From Oxyruncus cristatus (Eukaryota; Chordata; Aves; Passeriformes; Cotingidae): a stretch of 64,000 bases of DNA. The position numbers were made by a program, and so were the translations under genes. Location: contig VXAY01004954.1 in NCBI GenBank assembly GCA_013399855.1, positions 89,749 through 153,748 of the forward strand, given 5' to 3'. This document shows, piece after piece, positions 46,837 to 58,099 of this stretch (within the stretch, counting starts at the first letter, position 1; each line of letters begins with the position of its first letter). The notes under the pieces were generated by a model. It had not been told where the DNA came from. It saw only the letters and a list, made by a program, of their open reading frames with translations, and searched no databases.

Positions 46837-49800
46837 GAAAAAGATAAAGTTGTGTTACTAAGATACCTTCAGATATTTCAAGAAGCGATGCTGAGAGCTG
46901 CAATCCCAGCTCAGTCACAGCTCTGATATTTGCTGCTATCTCCATGCCTGTTTACAGCAGCTGGCAAATGAAAAGCCAGGGAATAATTTGAGTTTGCAAG
47001 CTATGAAACAAGTCCATTTTGGATCTGAATCTGGCTGTCAAATCACTTCATTGGGTTAATCTGACACAAAATGAAAGCATACAAATGAAAGAAACTTTTG
47101 GCAAGCCTGAAAAAATGGGCACACATCTGCAAGGCAAGTGATTAGCTTAGTGATGTCCTTTCAAAAATAACCCTGGAACCCCTTCCCCCACCCATACAGA
47201 AACTAGTCCTTTTTGTTCTTCAAATGTTTATTTATAGGATTATAATGGGGAAATGGAGGAGAGAGGGCTTGTGACTTTGATGATAGTGAAAGTCTGTACA
47301 CCCCAAAGGTGGTAAAGGAGATAAGCATTATAGGATTAAATAGGCATGACAAATTTGTGTTTCAATTGGGGACACCATTTCAGGCAGAGATTTTGCTTTG
47401 GCTGTCAAAGTAGAAGATTTAACTAACACATTCTGCAAAGGAAAAAAAAATCAGCAAAGGTGGGAGCTTTTTCACTAAAAACTGATTGATTGCCTTTGGA
47501 AGACAAAGGAAGGAATTGTGTGCTAGGGGGTGGTGCTGCTCCTCTGTGAATGTCTTGTGGTCTCATGTCTTACACTGTTATTTATTTTTACACAGCGTCT
47601 CTGAGACCAAAGTGTGCAGAACACTGTATGTCAGGGAGATGAACATGTATTTGGGCATTTGCACCTAACATCTGTACAAAATTGCTTGCTAGCAGTAAAA
47701 TGTACTTTCTGCTCAATATCTTCCTTACTCTTTGACAAGAGCAGAGAAGGCAGAAGAGGAGGAGAAATGGCAGGTGGAATTTTATCATAGGTTATAAAGA
47801 AGACCATGAAGTTCAAAAAATGAGAGCTGAAAAGATCATATTAGTAACCTTAATTATTCTAAAAGATTAGTCTTTCATTTTGTGGTAGCTATGAATGGCC
47901 ACAGGACCAGTAAATATTTTGCCCCAAATAAAAAACAAGGTCCTACTCCTAAGTTATGTGTACCAAACATCAGTCTCTCTGGGACATTGTGCCCATGCTC
48001 CACTTACTGCAAAAAGAAGCTGTTGAGCTAGAACAGAATTTGTGAACAAACTTACCTGTGTTTGATAAGGTGAATTATTTCACAAAAGCAAAAGAGACAC
48101 ACAAGAAATACCCTTTATTCTGTGTTCTCCATTTCCAGTGATTGCTAAGAGAAAGAACGTACACATTATGGGTTGCAGCAATTCTAAATGAATTCAATGG
48201 ACAGTATACACTGAGTGTATACACTGAAGACTTCTGGAGGTTGCTCTCCCAAGCTCCGATTTTACAGCAGAAATAAACTTTTTTGCCCCCCTGTAAGCCA
48301 AAAAAAAATAAAAAAGGGAGACAGAGCCTCAGAAAAGGGCTTAAAGAAAAAAAAGTCATTGAGTTGTTTCTACTCTGAATCATGACAAGCCCACATGCCA
48401 AGTTAATTAAAAATGAAAGTAGTAAGCAGACTCTTCTGTCTTATTCATAAAAAACCCTAATTATATATCATTCCATATTGAACAAAACATTTCATGCAAG
48501 TATTAAATTCTACAGTTGTTTTCCAGACTTTCTGTTTATGGAGATAATGGGAAAGCACATAGGCTTAGTAGGGGAGTTTTTGACATGTCACTGCTTGTAC
48601 TTATGAATTGGATGAACTTTAATTTGTACAGATTTAGTTATCACAGCACATTACCTCACCACACCACTACTGAGTCCATTGTAAACCTTCCTCTGTTCTC
48701 TTGTTCATGTGACACACCCTCATTTTGCTTACAAGGACATACTGCAGCTCCAGATTCACTTGAAGATGGATGCCTAGCATGTTGGATAAAGTACAGCTGA
48801 AACCATGATCAGTGTAAGAAAATAACAATGTGTCCATTGTTACACTGATTACAGCACAAAACCATAGGTAAAATATTAAATAGAAAAAAATATACCTCCC
48901 TGAACAACCTATATAGAAATAATTGGACAGGGGTATTCCAGGAGAGGCATGCTATTTTTTTAATCAGCTCTTCTTTCAGATGTTTTTCTGCTTGCTTTTC
49001 TTTGCTGCACCACGTGTCTTGCTCTCGCTGTCTCCTGTTTCATTTCACTTGCTTTTACTAGGTGAGATGGGGTGGGGAAAGAAAGGAGGATAAAATAAGC
49101 GGTTTTGCTATCCATGAGCATTGCTTTGTGTCTTGGCAGGGGGTCTCACTGGCTTTTTGCAGAGTTTTTAAGCTCCTCTTAACGTTATCCTTTAAAGAGG
49201 AAGTTTCTGAGAAAGTTATTACAGACAACAAGAAGAAAGAAAAAATTTCAAAACACTGTATCCTGACTGTGAACTTCACTTCACCTACAAATGTTCTGTA
49301 TGCAGCTTTCCTGAGAAGATATAATAGTGGTTGTGTGGGATTTCCTTGTTTTTGAGGAGCGGACTGAAATATCTGGAACATGAGCCCTAAAACATGGTCG
49401 ATATCTTTTGAAATTTCTATGCCTGTGTGTCAATCAAGATTACTCATATATTTGAGAATTTCATTATTAAAACAGAACTTGTCAGAATAAATATCAGGCA
49501 GTGGTCTGAATGTTTAATTAAAAGAGAAATGGAGACAAATAATTACAGGAAATGTCTATAACAAAACTTGCCTAACTAGTCACACCTAAGACCCTGAGAC
49601 AAGTTTAATTCCACCTCATGATTTTAAAGATAGAAAAGCACACAGTTTATCTGCTTTTAATGGAAAGATTGGTATTTGGTTCTATGGCAATGATGATAAT
49701 TTTTTTTTTTTAATTTTAAATTCTACTTTATCTTTTCTTAGTGTTGTTATCTTGGCTAATTTTGCAAATGCTCTATAAAACTATCCACATGTTTCACAGA

Positions 49801-52800
49801 CTTCAAGCAAGTCAACTTACTTTTTAATCAAAACTAGTGTGTTCTGAAATTTCATTTTTCAAGAAATAGGATTTATTAAAGGCCAGGCTGATGACTGCTT
49901 TTGAAAAGACAATGTACAAATCACCCAGGCCCTATTCCACACTTAGCAGGAATCTTACTTAGAGATCTGGCCCTGTAAGCTGAGTTGACTCTGATAGCAC
50001 CATGTTAAAATTCAGTATCTGACTATCTATAGTGTGCTTTCAATTCTCAACCTGGGACAGCACCAAGGAGCTGTGTGCAGCTTTGCATGTGAATAGAATA
50101 AATAAATTAGTGCACTAAGGCATACCTGTCAGCTCTTGAAAGCTCTACTGTAAACAGAAGCACTTGTCGAGGAAGAATACATTTTAAAATGCTCCTAGAA
50201 GTTGCTGGACTGGAAAGGCTTCACAGAGCAAGAGAATAGGAAGTCTTGGAGGGGTAACACAAACAGGTCACTTTCGTATGTCTTCAAACTCACACCAGTA
50301 ACCTTGTTTTTCTGTTAAGCTTGTGACCCTAATACAAATAAAAAGCTAGGCTCAGAGTGATATTCTTGATTAATGTCTTAATTACAGCAGTTAATTTTAC
50401 CTTCTTCAGTGATAAAATAATTAAATGTCTTTGAAACTAGTCCATAGTCAATCTAGCAATTTATTCTTTTGATGACTCTGATGTTAAACCTGACAATATA
50501 TACCAACTTCCCACCAGGGAAAAGGGGTGTTAAAAGAATAATCATGTAAGGGAAAAACACACAATAAGGAACCAAAACTGAAGCAACAGACATCCACTGT
50601 TATTAAGCTACAAAAAGATCCAAGGTTAAAGTGACTTCTGCAACGCTACACAGTCAAGAAATTTCCACAAATCAGCTGTAACCAGTAGAGGGTTGTCAAT
50701 CCATCAAAAATTCTCTCATATTCAGTGAATATTGACATTGCTTTCATGTCAAATGTGTGACCTGCACAAAGGAAGCATGCATATGTATACAGGGCCTTCT
50801 TGTGTGCCGATACACAGATTTTGCCTGCAGCATTTGACTTGCAGAAAAGGATTCCTGTGAGGTTTCTGTCCTCTGGAGAGTGTCTCCACTGGATGCTTCC
50901 AGAAGTAAAACTTCACTTGCTCCTGGATGCCAGAGCAAAATGCCACAGTGAAAGAATGAATCCTAGAGAAATAAGTATGGTCTTAGGGTTTAAATGGACT
51001 GAGTATCTGTCACTTATGTGCACAGTCTTATACAAGCTATATCAGAAATGAATGAGAAAAGGTAATGTATGCCTCAGGGCAACATTTAGGGTGTATTGGA
51101 GAATGCAAATATATGCCTTGGACACCCTCAGCTTCACTGACACACCATCAAAACATCGAGGATTTCTGTCCACAGAGATAGGAGGAGGGAATAAAGTGAC
51201 TTCAGATTCACTTTGTAGTCAATTTATTAAATGTCTCTTCTTATAAGAACTATATAAACAAGGCTGGAAACAGGGCATTTGTACTATGAGAGAAAAGACT
51301 GTTTAGGTTTCAGCATCCCTGCAGAGATGGAGCTGTTAAAAGACAGTTATTGTTGTTTTGGTGCCCTTATTCTCTTCCCAGGCCTCCACAAGATGTGCTT
51401 TTAGTCATGTTACAGTACTTAAATTTACATTTAGTGTCTGTGTTGCCTCAGGCCTAGATCCCTCTTCTGATATACCTTCTATTTGTTTTACCATGGAAAT
51501 GTGCCAAATTCAACTAGGAAGGATGTGACACAAACTTGCAGTTCACAGAATAAGTGACAATATATTTTAAATTTGAATATTGTTTTGGACCTGGCAAGCA
51601 TGAGATTCTAAGTGAAACTAATATGATAACGGCAAACATTTTATTTTTTCTTCTAAGGGGCAAAGAAATAATTCTGCTTGAATGTATACATGGAATATAT
51701 ACCATGATTTTTCCTATTGATTTTAAATTACCTGTTTGTGTGGAATATGATGTAATAACTTTAAACACAAAACTTGAAATGTGTAATCCTAGAAATCTAG
51801 TTTAAAGAGAGAAAAGTGTCGTGCTTCCGATTTTCTCATTACTGTGTATTTGAGTTGTATTGAAGTTAATATGAGACAATGTTTGCAGATGCCAGACCAC
51901 TGAACATCATTGTATGAAAATCTAATACTATGAAATGCCAGTTAATAGGATGGGAACATTGCATTGTGTTAGATTTTCTCCCAGGCAAAGTCACATCACA
52001 TCTCATTAATGTCTAAGTGGATGTAGCACAACCATTCAACCACACACTCTCTTCAACGCCCAAGCCACACTTTGCCTCCCACAAAAACATTCCTTCTCAC
52101 CAATCTGCTTGCAGAATGTGTGCTAGTTAGCACCAAATCAACCACCACACTAAGAAACCAGAAGTGCATGTAATTTGCTGAGTGCAGTCTCCAAATAAAA
52201 GGGTCAGTCAGATTACACAAGGAACACAGTATGGAGACAGTTTACTTCAAATGAAATCTCCTGTCCCAAATAGCAGGGAAACTTTACCTATCATCAATTT
52301 TTTCATTCTGTGTACATTATTAAGGTTTATTTATTATACTTATGCCTAGAAAATATATTTTTTCTTTCCACCAGCGCTATCTCAGAGGAGACATTGTAGT
52401 CTGGATAGTGTTCCTGGGTAGTTCAGTGTTTGGTATTACTAGCTATGCATGTAGTAGCCATTTAGTAAATATCATTAAAAGTACAAAATGTAGTGTTTGC
52501 AAAGCTAACATCTGTATCCTACCTTATGGTAAAAGCCACAGCCTCTTTTTATTCAGGAAGTCTCTAAATACATATACACAAAATATAGCCATATATTCTA
52601 AATGTTCAACTCAGGGGAAACTTCATTTTCAGCCTGAATCTCTGGATCAGTAGATTCCCTCATGGCTTTGATTTGATGTGGCAAGAGCATGTCCGGGCTC
52701 TCTGGTCTTTATGTCATTCAGATGAGGGATGTGGTAGAAAAATACATCTGGGGATGTGGACCTGGGCAGTAGTAAGGAGGAGGAAGGGAAGGAGATGGTA

Positions 52801-53460
52801 TAGCTCCTATCAGGAATCAGAAATCTTGTCATAGCACTGCGTACAGATATGAGATATTGGATTAGGAATTGCATTTTCTGTCACGTCCTTGTCCCAATAA
52901 TATTTTCTCTTTCCTGTCTAATTCCGGCCAAGATGTCCATTTGTTAAAAGTTTTCTGGTCTTGTACACATAGGCATGTAATGGGCAGAAGGTTTTCAACC
53001 CTGATGAATTTTCTATAGCACAATGAGTGTTGGAATTGCCAGCATGGAATTGTGAATACATGCTGGAAAATACTATTTCTAGGCTAAAACTTCCATGCTA
53101 GAGTAAACACCCTGGAAATCAGAGATTTTACAAATATAGAGAGAGGGATTTTTTTACCACTACTTCAGAATTGAGGTAGTTCTGGAACTACTCTGTTTTT
53201 AGAGAGATGTGTCCTCACTTGATAGCAGAATACAGTTATAATCATTGAGCCTTTACTCAAATTTCCCTATGGAAATACCTCTCAGCAGACTTTTAAGGTA
53301 TATAGCATGAGACCTGGTGTGAGACAATAAATTGACTACGCAGGACTTTGAGAGGGACAGAGTTTGGTAAGTCTCAAATTCATTGTTTCATGAAGAATAT
53401 GAACATCTGCTTAATTTATTGCAACCTAAGTTTAGGATTTTAATATTTTTAATTTAAAAC
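46837..53460. other. AT-rich non-coding stretch, no confirmed gene
   Basis: It starts at an acceptor-like site (16 T then CTAG) with 29 open codons to a TGA at 46924-46926, discussed as a finding. An 8-bp-stem hairpin lies at 48204-48222. ORFs up to 108 codons (48075-48401 minus, 49058-49381 minus, 52342-52653 plus) have no recognised domains and overlap ORFs in other frames. Confidence 0.55.
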
Positions 53461-53508
53461 AGAAAAATCCCCTTTGACAATATTAAAAAGAGAAAAATCC
53501 CATTTGAC
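53461..53508. repeat. 30-bp spaced tandem duplication
   Basis: AGAAAAATCCCCTTTGAC at 53461-53478 recurs as AGAAAAATCCCATTTGAC at 53491-53508, offset by 30 bp with one mismatch. Confidence 0.85.
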
Positions 53509-54240
53509 TGACTCATTTTCTGTAAGAAGAAACTCATTCTTTGGGGAAATCTTGAATGCAGACTGTTTTGAGAAAATTTATATCCCATAGTTGCACGATT
53601 CTCAAAATAAAAGCTTGTTACAGCAGGTCTGACAGACCTTTAACTACAGCACAGTGGTGCTGCCAAGTGTAACACACATTGCTGCTTTCCTGTGGCAGTA
53701 AAACTGATGTTTTAAATGAGTCTTACAACAGGATTTCTCTGCTAATTGCAGAAATAGATAACATGTGCCTCGAGCAGCCATTATTCATTTGAAAGTAATT
53801 TTTCTTAAACTGTAAGTGGCATTCTGCTTCAATAGCATTTGAGCGCCTGATATTCCCACAAGAAACGTTAAAACTCTTCCATTAAGGAAATCACTGACTT
53901 GTGGATTCTGGCTTTTGAGACTAAAATTACCTGAGGTGGCGTGTGCTTGTCGTCTTTTAATCAGAGGGTTTCATATACAAAGGCAAATACCAGAAGTTAC
54001 TTTCACAGACATTTTTTTTCTTCTTTCAGAGTATTTTCTATCCTATTAGCATATGGTACTATTTAGCCTGGAAAAAACTATTTCAAATATGGGAAGCAAA
54101 AACTTCCATGTTAATTTTTTAAAAAGTGAATTTTGTCAGAGAAAGAAAAGTGATACCTTGATGAAAAATGAATATAAATCTACTCTTCAGATGGGATGAT
54201 TCGATCCTGTTGAATACCAGAGGTAGCAAGACCATCTTGC
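53509..54240. other. AT-rich non-coding stretch, no gene seen
   Basis: No recognisable feature before the dispersed repeat that starts at 54241. Confidence 0.65.
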
Positions 54241-54384
54241 TTTCAGCCAACTGTAACACATATTATAATATATATAAACAAATGAAACATAATAAGCAAT
54301 AAAATTTATCTGATATTGAAGTAATCTAATATAGCTAAAATAGAAATCACAGGGGAACTTCACATTATGTAAAGTATTGGACAC
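54241..54384 (+). repeat. Unidentified dispersed repeat, copy A
   Basis: About 144 bp starting TTTCAGCCAACTGTAACACA align collinearly with 63672-63815. Shared blocks include AGCTAAAATAGAAATC and TTCACATTATGTAAAGTATT, with several substitutions and small indels. It is AT-rich, has no coding potential, and matches no repeat family I know. The strand given is arbitrary and only marks that both copies face the same way. Confidence 0.8.
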
Positions 54385-55233
54385 AGCCACAAGGCTTCTG
54401 CAGTGGTAGGAGAATGTTGTGTGCTGTGGGTGTTGCCTGATCTCTCAAAAAGCAGACCATTTTCTGCCCTTGATTTTCAAGCCCTTCAGTTGCCAGTACT
54501 CAAATGTAATCTATGAGACCAAAATGTTGCAGATCACATTTTTTATCCCCCATACTTTCAACTCCTTTTCCTTTGCTTTAGCTATTATTTCATATATGTT
54601 AAGATTATGAAGTTTGGGTTCACTATAATTTGCTTCTCCAGCTCAGGAGAGCCTGCATTTTTAAGTGAGAAGAGAAAATTTAAAAAGCCCTAGTGTACAT
54701 TAAAATCCAGTTAACAGAGAGCTTTTTTTTTATTTTGTCTCCCCAATAAAAAAGAGGAGAAGACTTAGTTGAGAGAGGCATAGAGCTGAGTATAAAATAT
54801 CAGTGATTCTGTGAAATAGTGTACTGCTTTTCTATTAGGAGTATGAGATGCGTATAATAAAATTAGTTTAAGATTAATAATAAATGACAGTTCAGTAGAT
54901 TAGGAATGAGAAAACTTGCATGAGAAAGCACTACAGGGGAATTAAAAGTTACGTAAAAGGAGTTTGAGACAGAAGCCACTGTCTCTTCATAAAAAAATGC
55001 TTTATTGGTTGATCCGCCGGACAATTTAAAATATACACATATTAACACTTGAATCATTACTTAAGATGTCACAGGGAAGAAATCTTATGTATGATAATAC
55101 AATTTACATGGAGAATTACTAAAATGTCCTCAATACAGCTCTAGAGAGAAATTGAAAGAGTTTAGAGTTTTGAGTAGTGAATAGTGAAATGCTGCATTTC
55201 AGGGCTTCTAGGGAAAATGCTATTAATTGGAAT
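54385..55233. other. AT-rich non-coding stretch, no gene seen
   Basis: Unique-looking DNA between the dispersed repeat and the LTR. No gene was recognised. Confidence 0.65.
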
Positions 55234-55238
55234 TGTAG
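55234..55238. repeat. Target-site duplication, left copy (TGTAG)
   Basis: TGTAG lies immediately before the LTR and again at 55825-55829. A 5-bp duplication is usual for class III (ERVL-type) elements. Confidence 0.7.
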
Positions 55239-55824
55239 TGTGTGGGCTTCATGCCAACTGTCCGAACCCACAGGGAAAAACCTCCCCCTCCCTTCTTCTC
55301 CCAGGGCAAAGGAAAAAAACTATAGAAACTGAAGAACCCAAAACCAACCCAACTATATCAAAATATATAGTTTTGCATATACTGCAGTTATGTACAGTTA
55401 GACTACTGTGTACAATATTAGGGACCGCGAACACACGCCCCTCCTCCAACGGCAAAGGGAAAGGGAAAAGGAAAAGGGAAAAACACATATATGCAATCAA
55501 AACCCAGGAGCAAAAAATAAAGAATTAGTAAAAGAAAAGCTTACTACTTTCCTTGAAATAGCAGAATTTTGCCAAACGACTGCTGACACCCATCACCTCC
55601 CAAGGCCTACAAGGCCTCACTAGGCCTCACTCCTCCACACAAGTAGGACTAACAGCAGAGAACCTGCATGTTCGGACCACTGGAAGAGAAGAGAGCGAGA
55701 GCCTCCTCTCCCTTCTTATTTACATCCTTGATTACGTCAAAATTGTATGGAATACTGGGACATGGCCTTGGTTCCTTGGTTACAACCTGGTTACCAAGGA
55801 AGGCCTAGAATCAAAACCACTACA
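55239..55824 (-). mobile_element. Solo LTR of a second, divergent ERV family
   Basis: This 586-bp unit, read on the minus strand, starts TGTAGTGGTTTTGATTCTAG at 55824 and ends GAAGCCCACACA at 55239, giving TG...CA termini with a TGTAG duplication on both sides. U3 carries AGTATTCCATACAATTTTGA and then CGTAATC (ATTCCATA plus CRE-like box), followed by an ATGTAAATAAG TATA-like site, in the same order as the LTR at 5552-6138. The rest differs: R/U5 has long pyrimidine tracts and no clear AATAAA on the minus strand. A long imperfect inverted repeat lies in U3. No internal retroviral sequence is attached. ORFs crossing it are not retroviral genes. The call rests on termini, duplication, length and promoter order. 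Confidence 0.75.
55764..55804. repeat. Nested inverted repeat inside LTR U3
   Basis: CCTTGGT (55774-55780) pairs with ACCAAGG (55793-55799), and the outer GGCCTT (55764-55769) pairs with AAGGCC (55799-55804, sharing one base), leaving a small bulge. It lies in U3 upstream of the promoter boxes. Confidence 0.7.
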
Positions 55825-55829
55825 TGTAG
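55825..55829. repeat. Target-site duplication, right copy (TGTAG)
   Basis: It directly follows the LTR terminus CTACA and matches 55234-55238. Confidence 0.7.
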
Positions 55830-57576
55830 CCACAGGATTTCGTGCGGCAACATTCTTATCTGAAATCAAGACTAAATAAAGTATGATTACTTACCAGAAC
55901 AACAGGTGATTAAAAATAGATTAAAATATTTTTGCTACATCACTTCAAATAAAAGCTTCATGTTGGAATGGCTCTAGCAATGTCAGCTGGCCTATAGAAC
56001 TAGAAGCTTGAAAAATGAACACAGGATGAAATCTCTGAAATAGATTTTATCTTAAAGTAGTATTTTTATGAAATAAAACTAGCTTTTAAAGTGAGTAACA
56101 ATATGATAACTAGGCAAAAAAGACCATCATGGTATTCCCTAAAAACTAAACCTTTAGCTTATTGAAAACAAATTCGGAATATGTGTCTCCGAAATCTCAA
56201 TACAAGTACGAAATTATGGGAAAATATGTTTTAAAGCATGACTTGGCAGATAGGTGTCTAGATGAGTCCTGTATCTGTTTAATCTGCCTTTTACTCTGAC
56301 ACCTGGCAACTGAACACAAAGTCCTGAGTGCAAGACTGCCATACAGCATGAACAGAAGGATGGTCCTTGTCCTAGAAAGCTCATAACTGGAGCATAAAAG
56401 AGATGCTCCAGGTTAACTGTTGAAGTGCATTATGCACAAAAGATAAGGGTTGATCTAGTGTGAAGTCTTATAGTATTGACCACCACAATGTCTGCTGGAA
56501 TCAACAGTCATCAAAGCCAAGAATAGCTAGCACAGGAAAGTTTAAAACATAGAAGTAGGTGTCTTTGCCAATACATGAAGGAAATCTTTAAAATTTGCAC
56601 AGCATCTGCTGAATGGAAATAAACATCTTCAAATTCACACCCTTCTGGAAGCCATGCCTCTTTCCCCAGGGAACAGAGGAAGACTTTGCTTGAAGTTGCA
56701 GAGAGAAAAATCCTCTCCTGGGCTGCTCTTTGCCCCCAGGAGGCGTAAGAGAGGCTAACAAAGAAAAACAAAGAAACATGGAATACACACACTTTACAAA
56801 AAATTCTGTGGAGAGCTTTGAGAGAAATGCAAGCATTCAATTTTCTGAGAAGCGTGAGTGAGAAAGAATAAAGTTATTAATTTATCCAGAACTTAAAAGT
56901 TTGGCTTTTGACAATGATTTGGACTCTGAAATTAATGAAGTTGGAAATGCTCTTCAGTAAAGAGTCCATGTCTTCAGAAAAGGGACTTCTGTAAGCCTTC
57001 AAAACATGTCTATATCTCAGTGTTTCATTAGGTGCTAGCTTCTGACATAAAGTTAAGAGTACTGTGATAAATAAGCTATATGAGGCCAGGGAAGTATTGC
57101 ACCAAAAATTGGCACATATGGGATTTGCTTATATGGAAATCTCTGAAGGATTTTGTCCATCACATCTTTTTAATTTGATTCTGAGGCCAAGAGGAGAAGT
57201 GAAGGTAGTCTGTGATGCTGGATGGAGAAAATCTCCTATTTATCACATAATGAGAGAATGCTGTTATCAATTCTGAAATACTTAATATAGTCTTGTTGCA
57301 ATCTGGTTGTCTTTTGCAGCATCTCCAACTTTCCTGGGACTTCTTAGTTGTTTTGAGGGAAGTAGGCAAAGCAGCATATAATTTGCATAGTTCCATGAAA
57401 CTGTTATAAAAATAGACGACAAAAGTAGGACTCTGTTTCATTCCTCACCCTCCAGCATTACAAACAAAAATAGATATGCAGCTTTAACAGCTGTAGACAC
57501 CCACGAGCAATGTCTGCAAGGAGAAGTGATACAGTAGCATGTAGTGGAAACTGCAAAAAGAAATGATGAGCCTCTC
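55830..57576. other. AT-rich non-coding stretch, no gene seen
   Basis: ORFs at 56511-56840 and 57160-57441 (both minus) are not recognisable. No transposon signature was seen. Confidence 0.6.
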
Positions 57577-58045
57577 TGTTAGGGGACACAAAGGTGACCA
57601 CGTCTGCTAGGATAACAGGAAATCACAAGTGGTATAGTACCTTCTTGGAGCTTGTATTGGATCTGGCTGAGCTTAAGTTCATTTCCCCACAGTAGCCCTC
57701 ACAGTACTGTGCTTTGCATTGGTAGCTAGAAGGGTGTTGATAACACATCAGTGTTTTGGCTACTGCTGAGCATCAACATCAGTGCTATAACATTCCCTCC
57801 TCAGTTGAGGGCAAGAGCCTGGGAGGGGACACAAGCAGGCAGCTGACCCAAACTGACCAAATGGATATTCCAGACCATGTCATGTCAGCTCAGATATAAA
57901 AGCTGAGGCAAGGAGCAGGAAGGCAGGCATTCATTGTCTCCAGTGGCTGCCTGCTGAGGAACCATCACGCTTGCTGAAGCCCTGCTCCTCGAGCGTGGCC
58001 GACCATCGCTGCTCATGGGAAGTAGAGAATAAACCATGACCTCCA
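57577..58045 (+). mobile_element. Avian ERV LTR, U3-R present, U5 truncated
   Basis: It starts TGTTAGGGGACACAAAGGTG. U3 then carries GGTGTTGATAACACATCAGT, TACTGCTGAGCATC, GGGAGGGGACACA, CAGCTGACCCAAACTGACCA and GGATATTCCAGACCATG. A CRE-like GTCATGTCAGC and the TATA box GATATAAAAG (57893-57902) follow. R contains AAGCCCTGCTCCTCG and GGGAAGTAGAGAATAAACC with AATAAA at 58028-58033. Similarity stops about 10 bases later, before the U5 seen in the related fragment at 35003-35209. No second LTR or gene of an ERV is nearby. The promoter half is better kept than the CR1 sequence that follows. Confidence 0.88.
57893..57902 (+). promoter_or_regulatory. LTR TATA box
   Basis: GATATAAAAG follows the ATTCCA and CRE-like boxes at the expected U3 spacing. 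Confidence 0.65.
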
Positions 58046-58099
58046 AACCAAGACAATAGGGCCAATAAAACAATATTTAGGTCAGTTAAGCAAGCTCCA

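Noticed and set aside
55184..55528. 114-codon plus-strand ORF and overlapping 83-codon minus-strand ORF
   Set aside because: They run across the LTR boundary and its pyrimidine tract, with low-complexity content and no coding signature.
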